From the NCBI RefSeq assembly GCF_007754155.1, contig NZ_CP037423.1, positions 2,790,001 to 2,854,000 on the forward strand: a DNA stretch of 64,000 nucleotides. Reading direction: 5' to 3'. This document shows, one piece after another, positions 17,174-26,366 of this stretch. Made by a program: the position numbers and the translations under genes. The DNA is from Stieleria neptunia (GTDB lineage: Bacteria; Planctomycetota; Planctomycetia; Pirellulales; Pirellulaceae). The notes below the pieces were generated by a model. It had not been told where the DNA came from and made no database searches. It saw only the letters and a program-made list of their open reading frames with translations. Numbering within the stretch: position 1 is the first letter of the stretch; every line of letters starts with the position of its first letter.

Positions 17174-19588
17174 CTAAGGCAATCGAAACAGAGTGGCTGT
17201 TGTGCTACGCATCACGATGTCCTCGTGAAGGCGATAACTTTCTTTAATCGTTCCGGCATCGACAATGACGTCCTGACCGACTCGCGACCAGGTGCCGGAC
17301 ACCGGTGGAACCCTCTTGTCGAATGTTTTACTGATCCGTGCGGTTCCACTCTCATTCGTTCCGCCGAGTGTGTAGGTCATGCCGTCCAGCCGGAACCAGT
17401 CGCCGGTCAGGCGGAAGGGAGGGACCACGAACGCCTGACGTATTGCGTCGGGAAGTCCGTCCCCGCTCATCAGTCTGATTTCGCCCGACCCGGCCGTGGC
17501 CACCATGTGGTATTCCAATTCACCTTTGTTATGGATTGCTCCGACCGCTCGCAGGATTGCAATTTTTCCAGCGAGCGTCTCGTAGGACTTGGGAATCGTT
17601 TTTCGCCGACGTGCGACGGTGCCGTTCGCCTTATTGATTCCGAATTGCAGCTTTTGAATTTGACCGCTTAGAGCCCCCATTTGATTCGCAAGTCGACCGG
17701 CCTGTTGTGGGTTTTGATTGGCCATCCCCCTTAAACGACTCAAGTCGCCCTGCAACTTGTTTAGCTGTGGAGTGGCGATCAGGATTTGATTGATCGCGTT
17801 TCCGTATGCGGCGACGTCCTCACGGATCCTTCTAACAAGCTGATTCAGGTCATCGTTCAGATCGTCGATGCTTTTGGTCACATACGTACCGCCCCGGTCC
17901 TCGGAAATGCGGACCCGCGTTGCCATCCCCAACTGAAACGTGTCCGAACTTGATTCGGCCTGGTCCAACCGCAGCGCCACCTTGACCATCTCTTGTGAAT
18001 CCACCGGAAACATGTGCGGCGTGTTCAGTGGTAGCGGAGCGCCGCCCGAACCATCGAATTGCGCCAAGATCGGAAGAGTGGAATGAACGGATTTCAGCGT
18101 CCCGTCTTTAACGGTTGGCGACTGCGATTGGGGTACGTCGGGCTTGAGGCCGTCGCGGTGCATCATTACCCGCAAGCCGAGCGTCGACGCGGACGGTGGT
18201 GCAAACACCTGAAGTGGAATCTTCACATCGCGGCCCGACAATTCGGTCGGTTGGCGACTCTGGTGGGACACCGACCGTAGCTGCAACACTTTCTTCTCGT
18301 CCTTGAACGTCATGGTGAGCAAACAGTTCGCCAGTTGCTCCGCCCTCGGGACCGGTCGGGACATTTCCCAAAGGAAACGGAACTGGTTCAACTCGTCGAC
18401 CAAAAAGTGACCGACCTGGTCGGTCGCGCCGGTTTGATTACCAGTCGGCTTGATCACAACCCGCCAGCGTTTGGATTCGCGTTCGTTGGAATCCGCATCT
18501 TCGATCGCGAGTTGATACCTTCCCGACAGATCGGCCGCGGAGCTGTCGAGCGAGAGCGTTAGAAGGCTAAAGTCGCTGAGCGATACTTTTCCGGCCGTTG
18601 AAGACTTTGAGATCTCCGTCGCGCTTCGAGGCATCTCCGGTAGTGGAAATTCAGTGCTCAGGTCGTCGAAAGCCGCGCCGATTGGTTTCGGAGTAGGTTC
18701 CTCGTCAATCTCCGAAGACATGGGTGGCCCGGCGGCACCTGGTACGCCTGCGGCCGCCAAATCGGACGGCGACTGACCGGGAAGAGACGGTTCCTCCGTC
18801 GCGTTGCCCAGCGTCGACGAATCGAACGCATCGGTATCGGTGTCATCGGAGGCGACGTTGTTTGCTGACGTCGGTGGATCTTGCGATGGAGCGACCGCAG
18901 CAGCGGCGGGGATTGACGATTCTGGGGCCGTGCCTGATCCGCCGACGGCCGCGGTGACATCGCGGTCCGATCGACCGCGCGTCATCAAACTCATGATCAA
19001 CAAAGACAACAACATTCCGTTGAGCGCGAGTGATCCGATCAGCGGCCACTGTGGTCGGCCCCAAGCATGACCGGCCACCGACTTTCCTTGGGCGTGCGTT
19101 TGATCGATTCGCCGATCGGGATGGTCCGCATCTTCGACGTGCGTCGGCTGAGGGGACTCGGTTGCGGCGGCTCGTCGTGCACGCGGCGGTCCCGAGGCCC
19201 GCATTTTTGTGGCCGACTGCAGAGCGGCATTGGAACTCGTTTCGCCCTCCTTGTGAGCCGCTCGTGTGCCAGCCCCAACCGATCGTTGCTGCACGAATCG
19301 CAAGTTGGTGTCGTAAATACCTTTGGACGTTTCGTCCAGCAGTTCATCATGTACCGCTTTGAGTTGTCGGAGGACTGCTTGCGCCTCCTTGGTTTCGTCC
19401 GGAGTCGCAACGTTCTTGATTTGCCGTTGTCTGGCAATGGCCGCGGCGCGAATCAAGTCGGGGTTCGATTCGAATCTTGCGAGACCTAATAGCCGGTAAT
19501 AGTCCGGTGGACATTCGTCGGCCGGTATGCCCAGCCATTCCACATAGCATTTTTGCACAAGCGCGGACACATTTGAGTTCGGCATCAC
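17174..19588 (-). CDS. Large membrane protein with N-terminal J-like domain and coiled coil
   Basis: 804 residues. Residues ~13-98 resemble the planctomycete J-domain-like region (YVEWLGIPADECPPDYYRLL, FESNPDLIRAAAIARQRQIK, LRQLKAVHDELLDETSKGIY). A low-complexity linker leads to one membrane segment at ~181-203 (WPLIGSLALNGMLLSLLIMS). The outer part contains beta-rich stretches, a coiled coil (LNKLQGDLSRLRGMANQNPQ, QMGALSGQIQKLQFGINKAN) and a C-terminal beta domain (GDWFRLDGMTYTLGGTNESG). A cytosolic J-like head with a periplasmic sensor-like body would fit signal transfer across the membrane. It lies 7 bp from both neighbours. Confidence 0.85.
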   Translation of the reverse strand: MMPNSNVSALVQKCYVEWLGIPADECPPDYYRLLGLARFESNPDLIRAAAIARQRQIKNVATPDETKEAQAVLRQLKAVHDELLDETSKGIYDTNLRFVQQRSVGAGTRAAHKEGETSSNAALQSATKMRASGPPRARRAAATESPQPTHVEDADHPDRRIDQTHAQGKSVAGHAWGRPQWPLIGSLALNGMLLSLLIMSLMTRGRSDRDVTAAVGGSGTAPESSIPAAAAVAPSQDPPTSANNVASDDTDTDAFDSSTLGNATEEPSLPGQSPSDLAAAGVPGAAGPPMSSEIDEEPTPKPIGAAFDDLSTEFPLPEMPRSATEISKSSTAGKVSLSDFSLLTLSLDSSAADLSGRYQLAIEDADSNERESKRWRVVIKPTGNQTGATDQVGHFLVDELNQFRFLWEMSRPVPRAEQLANCLLTMTFKDEKKVLQLRSVSHQSRQPTELSGRDVKIPLQVFAPPSASTLGLRVMMHRDGLKPDVPQSQSPTVKDGTLKSVHSTLPILAQFDGSGGAPLPLNTPHMFPVDSQEMVKVALRLDQAESSSDTFQLGMATRVRISEDRGGTYVTKSIDDLNDDLNQLVRRIREDVAAYGNAINQILIATPQLNKLQGDLSRLRGMANQNPQQAGRLANQMGALSGQIQKLQFGINKANGTVARRRKTIPKSYETLAGKIAILRAVGAIHNKGELEYHMVATAGSGEIRLMSGDGLPDAIRQAFVVPPFRLTGDWFRLDGMTYTLGGTNESGTARISKTFDKRVPPVSGTWSRVGQDVIVDAGTIKESYRLHEDIVMRSTTATLFRLP

Positions 19589-19595
19589 AGTTGCC

Positions 19596-21179
19596 TCAGC
19601 GAACGGGTTGAAAAAAAAGTGGACGACCCTCGACGAATGCTTCGTCCTCTCCCTCCTGCCAACGAATCACACCATCAAAAACTTCCGCGACGGTTGAGAT
19701 CTTGACGGATAAATTTCGGTCGCGATAAACGGTCCGTAGCTTTCCGGCCTGCGCGGGCGGGGAGCCGAAAAACTCCCAACCGGTCGCGGACGCCCCGCCT
19801 AGACAGCCGACCCATTCAAGCGTCGGCACGTCCTGGCCCGCGGGATTGACCGCCAGCCGAAGCGCGTGTTCGCAGGCTTTCGGGACAGCAGGCAATCTCC
19901 GAAAGAACTCAGTCGCTTGTGCGATTGCGGTCCGATCTTCGGCGGTTTGCGGGGCGATCCAATTGGCCGTCCGATCGATCTTCGCGGATTCCTCCAATGC
20001 CCGCAGATGCCGATCAAACGCACGCGTCATCGGTTCGCTTCCGAGGCAGGCGACACGAAGCAGATTCTCAAAAAACGTTAGCCGCACGAGCGGATCCGCA
20101 TCGGCGGCCTGGGTGACGTCGACGATCGCGTTGCAAAAAACACTTTCCCACTGACGGCCGGCGAGGTCCTCGGCGAGTTGCAGACGCTCTCGAACCTTCC
20201 GCGCCAGGGCACAGTGCGGGGCCAATGTCACTCCCGGTTTGATCTCCGCCCATTTTATCCGCTTCTTTTTCGTCTTCAGCCCGACCAAATCCACGACGTA
20301 ATCCAGTTCGGCTTCTCGTTTCTGAGGGTCGTTCTTCACCGAACCCGCCCGGACGTAGTAACGCTGTCCGCTTTTCAGGATAACCAGATTGAGGTGCGCG
20401 TACGCATCCTCGTCGAGCAAAGCGGTGACGCGTTGATCAAGTCGCTTGTCGGCGTGATCGAGCCGTGACGAGACACAAAACAAATGCGGTCGCAGCTTTC
20501 TGTAGCTCGGTTCGTAGGGAGCGATCCGCCACCTCTCGGCAATCCGATCGCCTTCTCGAATCAACTCGCGCGCCTGCCCAGGGCGTAGCCCCTCGCGAAG
20601 TCCCCGATCGATTTTTTCAAAGATTGACACCCACTGCAGCGTTCCACGCCAGATCGGCGCCTCGATCGCCGCTCGACGGTATTGGGGAGCCGAACTCAGT
20701 TGGGGGTACGATTTGGCGAGCTGGCCGAGTTGCTCGGCAAATCCATCGATGTCTTTGATCGATGTGGATAGATTTGCAAAATCGGTTCGACGGCTGACAT
20801 CAATGGCGGCGAGTCTGGCTTGAAAGGATTCTTGAAATGCTTGCTGCTGTTGAACAGTCGAGAGCAGTTCGCCGGGCAAATCGTCCACCGCGTCCTCAGC
20901 AGAAGCGATGGTCGCGCCGACGACGGAATCGTGCGCGGTCATCTCGTGCGACGCCGGCTGGGCCGCGGCACCTCGGGATTCCGAGCCGCTCGGTGTCGTG
21001 CCCGCCACGACATCGCTACGTTCGGAGGAATCTGCGGCGGTCGTTTCGGTGCGACTTGACAACGCGGTAATCAGGACACCCACGCCCACGCCGATCGCGA
21101 CCATTGCGATTCCGGACGCCACCAGGACGATCGGATATCGTTTTTCCTTCGTTTCGGTAGGCTGCGTTTCATCACTCAT
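19596..21179 (-). CDS. Single-pass membrane protein of the caspase operon
   Basis: 527 residues with a short cytosolic N-terminus, one membrane segment (YPIVLVASGIAMVAIGVGVG VLITAL, ~15-40), a Ser/Thr/Ala-rich linker (~42-100) and a large extracytoplasmic helical body (FQARLAAIDVSRRTDFANLS, WVSIFEKIDRGLREGLRPGQ). A beta section follows (LVILKSGQRYYVRAGSVKND; ISTVAEVFDGVIRWQEGEDE). The start codon overlaps the caspase stop by 4 bp, so the two are translationally coupled. I do not recognise a domain; a receptor or adaptor for the caspase is inference. Confidence 0.82.
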   Translation of the reverse strand: MSDETQPTETKEKRYPIVLVASGIAMVAIGVGVGVLITALSSRTETTAADSSERSDVVAGTTPSGSESRGAAAQPASHEMTAHDSVVGATIASAEDAVDDLPGELLSTVQQQQAFQESFQARLAAIDVSRRTDFANLSTSIKDIDGFAEQLGQLAKSYPQLSSAPQYRRAAIEAPIWRGTLQWVSIFEKIDRGLREGLRPGQARELIREGDRIAERWRIAPYEPSYRKLRPHLFCVSSRLDHADKRLDQRVTALLDEDAYAHLNLVILKSGQRYYVRAGSVKNDPQKREAELDYVVDLVGLKTKKKRIKWAEIKPGVTLAPHCALARKVRERLQLAEDLAGRQWESVFCNAIVDVTQAADADPLVRLTFFENLLRVACLGSEPMTRAFDRHLRALEESAKIDRTANWIAPQTAEDRTAIAQATEFFRRLPAVPKACEHALRLAVNPAGQDVPTLEWVGCLGGASATGWEFFGSPPAQAGKLRTVYRDRNLSVKISTVAEVFDGVIRWQEGEDEAFVEGRPLFFQPVR

Positions 21180-22795
21180 CGAACATCACACACCACGCGT
21201 ATGCCCACGAAGGGCTCTCTTGAGCCGGGATCGGCTGACTGTCGGCTGCCACAACGCAGAAGGTAAGGATGGTCGAACCATGATCCGCCACGAACGACCC
21301 GCTTCGTTCCACTCGTCGGACCGACCGGATCGGCGGTCGGGGAAACGTCGTAATAAGCAGCGCCGAACCAGTCTTGGCACCATTCAGAGACATTCCCCGA
21401 CATGTTGTAGATCCCGAACGCGTTGGGGCGATAACTTGCGATGTCGGCGGTTTGTTTTAGAAAGATGCCGCCACCACTCGCAGAAGCAAATCGTCCGTCC
21501 GCGTTCGCCTGACCGTCTCGATAGACGTCTCCGAACCCATACGCCGCAGTGCTGCCTGCCCGGCAGGCGTATTCCCATTCAGCTTCAGTCGGCAAGCGGT
21601 ACCGTCTGCCGGCACGCACCTCTACAGGAAGCTTTGAAAGACGACGACAAAACTCGTTTGCGTCTTGCCAACTCACCTGTTCGACCGGTCGTTGGTCCGA
21701 TAGTTGTCCCGCCAACCGCTCGGCCCCGTCGCCCCAATCGCTGAAGTAACTGGGGTTGGTCTCCATCACAAATTCGTAATCGCATTGTGAGACCTCAAAC
21801 ACGGAAAGATGAAACTCACGCGAGACATCCACGCGGTGAGGACGTTCCTCCGGGCGGCGACCCGGCTGATCGATCGGTGAACCCATGATGAAGGAACCCG
21901 GATGGATCTTTTGGAACTTCATCCCGATCGAATTCACAAAGGAGTGATCCAACTCTTCTTGCTTAGGACGTTGAATCTCTGTCGGCACTTCGCTCCAATT
22001 GCCTTCTCCCAAGACGGCAAACGGAATGCCACCAGCGCTGATCGGAACTTGCGGCGTACCGTCAGGCATGTGCCGACGGAGCTGTTCGGTCGCCATCACC
22101 CAATCGACATACGAGACCAGTTGCGACCACACGATTTTTCCGTCCCGCGCCGCTCCGCCTCTTAGGCCTTCCAGAACCGCGTACGTGAACAATCCGTGAC
22201 GAAGAGTGTCGTTTTCGAATGATCGCTGGCCGGAGCGGCAACTAAAGAGGATGGCGGTGTCTTCGGGCAATGCAATGGTCGCATTTCCTTGGATCCCGCG
22301 GCCGACGTCGTCGGCCACGTTGCGGCACGCGTCGACCATGACGATGCGTCGGCCGACGTTCGGTATCAACTGACGATCGATCAAATGGCTGAGCGAATAG
22401 AGTGACTCGGCGTCACGATTTATTCCGTCATAGGGACAGAAAAATGCGTCTTCGGACGGCAAACCGTCGATCCCCGTCACTTCGATTTGCTGGCCGTGGC
22501 CGGCCAACATCACCAACATCAGATCGTCTTTGCCAAGCGGCGCGACCACGCGATCAATGGTGTCTTCGATTCTGGTGCGGGTTGCTTCAGGCCCCCGAAG
22601 CAAGGTTGTCGTAAAGCCGAGTTTCTTCAATTCAGCATCCACCGCCTCGACGTCCGCGCGGGCGAATCGGAGGCTCGTGAATGCGGGTTTTTGGTACTCA
22701 TTCACGCCGACCAGCACGGCCACCTTGCGTCCTTGGGCGGAGGCGGCCGATGCGAGAACCATGGAGGCCGCCACGGCGATCAGGAGATAGGTCAT
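21176..22795 (-). CDS. Exported caspase-like (peptidase C14) protein fused to an FGE-sulfatase-like domain
   Basis: 539 residues from the ATG at 22795 (MTYLLIAVAASMVLASAASA signal peptide); longer starts reach into the promoter region. The caspase p20 domain has RKVAVLVGVNEYQKPAFTSL, the catalytic His100 in MLAGHGQQ and Cys157 in IVMVDACRN. From ~285 an FGE-sulfatase/C-type-lectin-like domain follows: FVNSIGMKFQKIHPGSFIMG, RPVEQVSWQDANEFCRRLSK, RLPTEAEWEYACRAGSTAAY, GNVSEWCQDWF and RVVRGGSWF. The FGE part keeps only one Cys (LLRCGSRQ) where formylglycine-generating enzymes have two, so it may bind rather than modify a target. First gene of the six-gene operon. Confidence 0.92.
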   Translation of the reverse strand: MTYLLIAVAASMVLASAASAQGRKVAVLVGVNEYQKPAFTSLRFARADVEAVDAELKKLGFTTTLLRGPEATRTRIEDTIDRVVAPLGKDDLMLVMLAGHGQQIEVTGIDGLPSEDAFFCPYDGINRDAESLYSLSHLIDRQLIPNVGRRIVMVDACRNVADDVGRGIQGNATIALPEDTAILFSCRSGQRSFENDTLRHGLFTYAVLEGLRGGAARDGKIVWSQLVSYVDWVMATEQLRRHMPDGTPQVPISAGGIPFAVLGEGNWSEVPTEIQRPKQEELDHSFVNSIGMKFQKIHPGSFIMGSPIDQPGRRPEERPHRVDVSREFHLSVFEVSQCDYEFVMETNPSYFSDWGDGAERLAGQLSDQRPVEQVSWQDANEFCRRLSKLPVEVRAGRRYRLPTEAEWEYACRAGSTAAYGFGDVYRDGQANADGRFASASGGGIFLKQTADIASYRPNAFGIYNMSGNVSEWCQDWFGAAYYDVSPTADPVGPTSGTKRVVRGGSWFDHPYLLRCGSRQSADPGSREPFVGIRVVCDVR

Positions 22796-23169
22796 TGAGA
22801 CGATCTGCACTTGATTCCCGTTGAAGCTAGAACGATGCAAGGGGGGGGAGGGTCCGGGCATTCTAGTGAAGAGGTGCTGGTGGGTCCACCAGATGGCGGG
22901 GTTTTCTGCGCTCGCGAGGCTGGGGGGGGTGTTTTTGTTCACTTCCGAGTTTGAGTGGTGCCGGCCGCCAATTCGTTTAACGAATGGGGATGGATTCTCT
23001 TCCAAGATTCCTGGCCGATGTTGAACGACGTGGTTGGCGATGGCCGGCGATCTGAAAATCCTTTTTTGCGCGCCGATTATTGGAAGGATTCGCCAGGTGT
23101 CTCGTTGTGGGGATTGAGTGGCAATCGGTCGCTCAATCTCACAAACACACTCTGAACGAGGCACACACG
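22796..23169. other. Divergent promoter region between the caspase operon and the sigma group
   Basis: About 370 bp without a supported gene. It contains two long G runs (GGGGGGGGAGGG at ~22,842 and GGGGGGG at ~22,922) and must hold promoters for both directions. I could not identify -35/-10 elements with confidence; an ECF-type promoter recognised by the neighbouring sigma factor is expected. Confidence 0.5.
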
Positions 23170-23544
23170 ATGCGCTGCGATCCGACCGAACGAAGTAAGA
23201 AGACGCCTGATTGCAACCGTAACGAGGGAGAGGGACTGGGGCTGAGGGTCGGTCGTCGATCTCCGCCGGTCGCAGGGGCGAAAAGCGATCGGCATTCGGA
23301 AACCGTAGCGGTTTCGAGCGATCGTGTTGCCTACACTCGACTGGCGAATCGTTTGTATGCGAGGCGGACCATTCGTCATAACGTGCTTCGGTCCGCCGCA
23401 TTCTCGTTGATCGTGCCGGTCGCCTTAGCGTATCTCGGGGCGATCAACCTCGGCGCAATGTCGGCGATGTTGACGGGCTCATTTATCACCGTGTGTGGCG
23501 CGCTTTGGGCCGTGGCAAGGTTCACACAGCGATGCTATTCCTAG
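23170..23544 (+). CDS. Small membrane protein, first gene of the sigma group
   Basis: 124 residues from the ATG at 23170 (MRCDPTERSKKTPDCNRNEG), with ACGAGG upstream. The N-terminal half is polar; the C-terminal half has two hydrophobic stretches (VLRSAAFSLIVPVALAYLGA, MSAMLTGSFITVCGALWAVA). It overlaps the upstream extension of the sigma frame. No family is recognised. Position suggests a role in controlling the sigma factor or the divergent operon. Confidence 0.5.
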   Translation: MRCDPTERSKKTPDCNRNEGEGLGLRVGRRSPPVAGAKSDRHSETVAVSSDRVAYTRLANRLYARRTIRHNVLRSAAFSLIVPVALAYLGAINLGAMSAMLTGSFITVCGALWAVARFTQRCYS

Positions 23545-23591
23545 CGGTTGTGGTCAACGCCAATCGGTTTTACCATAGTGAAGACTGGTTT

Positions 23592-24197
23592 GTGGTCCAG
23601 CAAACGTCGTTAGAGCAACTCGCCCCGCAACCAAATGTGATTGAGCAGTTGAGTGGAAAGGAATCGCCGGAAACTCTAGTCTCCCGATGCAGGAAGGGTG
23701 ATCGACGTGCGTTCGATCGTCTTCAGCAAGTCAGTGACGCCCAGCTCAGAAGGTACCTTGAGAAAAAGTCGGGGGCTCGCGGGTCGGTCGACATCGATGA
23801 TGTCATGCAGGAAACGTGGATCAAGGTCCTGAACAACCTCAACGCGTTCACTCACGGATCGTTCATGGCTTGGCTGTACACCGTCGCATGGAGGACGTTC
23901 TTGGATGCCCAGAAGAAGCGTCGTCCGGTCCAGGTCAGTGACGATACTCTCTTTGAACACTACCTCCGCGTCGATCTGCCGAAGCACAGCGATGGTGCGG
24001 CACTGGACGCACTCGAATCTTGCGTCAACAGCTTGGATGCCGGCAAGGTTCAGTTCGTCAAACTGCTGCTCGCCGGCATGAAAGCCGACGCGATCGCCAT
24101 CAAACTTGGATTGACGAATCAACAAATCTACAAGCGTAAGCACACTCTCAAAGCGGAATTGTTTGACTGTATTATGCGTCGCCTGAATTCCGAGTAA
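23592..24197 (+). CDS. ECF-like RNA polymerase sigma factor facing the caspase operon
   Basis: About 201 residues from a GTG at 23592. The frame is open to 23493 with an ATG at 23532 that would overlap the preceding gene. Region 2 is LVSRCRKGDRRAFDRLQQVS, DIDDVMQETWIKVLNNLNAF, SFMAWLYTVAWRTFLDAQKK. Region 4 is a divergent helix-turn-helix (FVKLLLAGMKADAIAIKLGL, TNQQIYKRKHTLKAELFDC). It likely transcribes its own operon and the divergent caspase operon. The gene 5 bp downstream encodes a membrane protein that could be its anti-sigma factor. Confidence 0.8.
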   Translation: MVQQTSLEQLAPQPNVIEQLSGKESPETLVSRCRKGDRRAFDRLQQVSDAQLRRYLEKKSGARGSVDIDDVMQETWIKVLNNLNAFTHGSFMAWLYTVAWRTFLDAQKKRRPVQVSDDTLFEHYLRVDLPKHSDGAALDALESCVNSLDAGKVQFVKLLLAGMKADAIAIKLGLTNQQIYKRKHTLKAELFDCIMRRLNSE

Positions 24198-24202
24198 GCC
24201 TT

Positions 24203-25093
24203 ATGCCACTGCGTCTACAATCACTTCCCGAACAGACGGATGACTGGCCGGATTGGCTCGAACGGCAAATCGTCGGTACCGATCTATCCGATTTGATTCA
24301 CGAGTTGAGTGTGTTCGGCGCGGCGAAGGAAGCTGTTGCACCGGTCCCCGCCTCATTGGCAGACGTGTTCGGGCCGGCCTACGAAGATGTCTTACGCGAC
24401 GGTCTATCACAGGCGTCGCCGGATCAGATTCAGATTCTGATCGAACGCCCCCGGTTGCTTCTCGTCCTTCAAGAAGAAGCGCTCGTCGGTGGCAGCCAAT
24501 ACTGGATCGACCGCTGCCAGGCCGCCCACGAAGACTTAGAGTTTGAATTTGACGAGACGGGATCGGATGCGGTTCAGCCCGGGTCTGCCACCGTAGCGAC
24601 CGGTGACGAATCAACCGAACCGAATCGGAGGACCCGGATTTCTCGTACCGCCTTGGTACTGCTTTCGCTGGCTGCGGTGCTGTTCGTTGCGGTGATGCTG
24701 TTCCTGCGTCCTTCGGCTCAAGATGCCGAGTGGGGGTTTCACGATGACAGTGTTTTTGTCGCCGGCTCTCCGGACGACTACTTTCGGTCGCTCGCCGGCG
24801 CGGCAAACGAGTGGTTCGATGAGCGGCCACAAACTGCAGAGGAACTCATGGCCCGTTTGGCCGAGTTCAGTAGCGGTTGTCAACGCGTCATCGACATGGA
24901 GCACGACAATCTGACCGATCTGCAATGGCAATGGCTCGTCAACCGCTGTGAACTTTGGAAAGACCAGATCGACACCCTGAACCGTCGGCTTGCCGCAGAC
25001 TCGACACGGTTTGCACAAACCCTGTCCCAAGCGGATCAGACGATCGAGCGGATCGTTGAAGCACTGAAGGATCAGGCCGAATCGGTCGGCTAG
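24203..25093 (+). CDS. Single-pass membrane protein, putative anti-sigma partner
   Basis: 296 residues. The cytosolic N-terminal ~145 residues are acidic and helical (WLERQIVGTDLSDLIHELSV, LADVFGPAYEDVLRDGLSQA). One membrane segment follows (TALVLLSLAAVLFVAVMLFL, ~148-170), then a periplasmic helical region (LAGAANEWFDERPQTAEELM, ADSTRFAQTLSQADQTIERI). It starts 5 bp after the sigma gene stop. There is no zinc anti-sigma motif (HxxxCxxC), so the anti-sigma role is inferred from position and topology only. Confidence 0.72.
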   Translation: MPLRLQSLPEQTDDWPDWLERQIVGTDLSDLIHELSVFGAAKEAVAPVPASLADVFGPAYEDVLRDGLSQASPDQIQILIERPRLLLVLQEEALVGGSQYWIDRCQAAHEDLEFEFDETGSDAVQPGSATVATGDESTEPNRRTRISRTALVLLSLAAVLFVAVMLFLRPSAQDAEWGFHDDSVFVAGSPDDYFRSLAGAANEWFDERPQTAEELMARLAEFSSGCQRVIDMEHDNLTDLQWQWLVNRCELWKDQIDTLNRRLAADSTRFAQTLSQADQTIERIVEALKDQAESVG

Positions 25094-25173
25094 CAGGATC
25101 GCCCCTCTGACACGCGGCATCATCGACGGTGTGGACAAGGCGGAGTCGCCTCAAATCTCTGTAGGGCTTTTGT

Positions 25174-25470
25174 CTAAACGGGGCGAACTCCTTCCACGAT
25201 GAGGCCGCGGTAGACTGCGCCACGGAAACGATGCTGAGCGGCTTCTTGGTAGGCAGGGCTGTCGTACCATTTGCGAGCCTCCTCCACAGTCGGAAACTCT
25301 GCGATGACGACGCCTTCAACGTCTGGTCCCTCCAACGTTACATGGGTACCATACGCGGCCAGAGGCTTCACCGGATGCCCCTCCATTGCGGCAGGTGCTT
25401 TCTGCCAATAAGTCTCCAACTCTGACGTGTCGAGCGTCTTTTCGCGGATGAACACGATGTAGGCGGACAT
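25174..25470 (-). CDS. DUF1330 family protein
   Basis: 98 residues, full length for this ferredoxin-like alpha+beta family. Typical segments are MSAYIVFIREKTLDTSELET, YWQKAPAAMEGHPVKPLAAY, VVIAEFPTVEEARKWYDSPA and YQEAAQHRFRGAVYRGLIVE. Biochemical function is unknown; the fold resembles small dimeric monooxygenase-like proteins. It lies 51 bp downstream of the SDR gene in the same orientation, and likely shares its transcript and the upstream sigma factor. Confidence 0.88.
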   Translation of the reverse strand: MSAYIVFIREKTLDTSELETYWQKAPAAMEGHPVKPLAAYGTHVTLEGPDVEGVVIAEFPTVEEARKWYDSPAYQEAAQHRFRGAVYRGLIVEGVRPV

Positions 25471-25521
25471 GGACTCTCCTTTGCTGATTGAAATTGATGG
25501 GGGATAGGTTTTCGCTGCCGT

Positions 25522-26277
25522 TTATCGCAGACCGCCGGATGCCAGGATCGCTTCGCCTGTTAGCCAGCCTGCATCATCGGACGCGAGGAAGGCAACGACT
25601 TTGGCGATGTCCGGTGGTGTTCCGATGCGACCGAGCGGGGTCATGGCTACCAGTTGCTGTTCGAAGTCACTGCCCGTGCCATATAACCCGGCCGATTTCG
25701 TCCCTTCGCTTAGCGTCGCACCAGGATTGACCGAGTTGACTCGGATGCCACGAGGGGCCAGTTCTTTCGCGAGCACTCTGGTGATCGCATCGAGTGCACT
25801 TTTGCTCGCGGCGTAGATCGAATAGCCGGGCGGGCACATTTTCGATGCACCGGAACCGATGTTGATGACGCTGCCGCCGTCTGGTCCGAAGCGATGGAGC
25901 GATTTCTGAATCACCATCAACGGGCCGAGGACGTTTGTGTTGAACTCACGCTGGAATTCGCTTTCGGTGACCTCCTCAAGGTTCATTGGCAGATAGACGC
26001 CGGCGTTGTTCACCACGATATCGAGCGGCCCGCAGGCGTCGGTGACTTCTGCCAGCATTCGACATATGTCGTCGGAATTCGACACGTCACCCTGTATCGA
26101 AATTGCTTGCCCTCCGGATTCGTTGATCTCCCGAGTAACAGCATCCGCGCCGGTTTTGTCCCGGTGAAAGTTGACGGCGACGACCGCGCCTGCGGCGGCC
26201 AGTTCTTTGGCGATGGCGGCCCCGATCCCTTTCGAACCACCGGTCACCACAGCGACCCGGTTCTGCAGTTTCAGCAT
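25522..26277 (-). CDS. Short-chain dehydrogenase/reductase (SDR)
   Basis: 251 residues from [20 protein letters not shown], with the NADP-binding TGGSKGIG, the NNAG motif ([18 protein letters not shown]), the catalytic Ser in INIGSGASK, and [13 protein letters not shown] with Tyr and Lys. The C-terminus ([15 protein letters not shown]) is typical of the FabG-like classical SDRs. A longer start at 26322 exists but adds unrelated residues. It is downstream of an ECF sigma gene and upstream of DUF1330. Substrate unknown. Confidence 0.92.
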   Translation of the reverse strand: MLKLQNRVAVVTGGSKGIGAAIAKELAAAGAVVAVNFHRDKTGADAVTREINESGGQAISIQGDVSNSDDICRMLAEVTDACGPLDIVVNNAGVYLPMNLEEVTESEFQREFNTNVLGPLMVIQKSLHRFGPDGGSVINIGSGASKMCPPGYSIYAASKSALDAITRVLAKELAPRGIRVNSVNPGATLSEGTKSAGLYGTGSDFEQQLVAMTPLGRIGTPPDIAKVVAFLASDDAGWLTGEAILASGGLR

Positions 26278-26366
26278 GATTTGCGTCCTCAAAACCAGAA
26301 AGAAGTTGTCTCTCAATGGCATAGACGCGCCGCGTTAACGACTGTGACAGTCCCTCGAAAAAGTTT

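Noticed and set aside
20908..21744. 278-codon plus-strand frame
   Set aside because: Antisense to the caspase and membrane-protein genes and composed mostly of Arg, Ser and Pro.
22835..22935. G runs as a G-quadruplex control element
   Set aside because: Runs are too far apart and irregular for the usual four-tract pattern; may simply be promoter-region composition.
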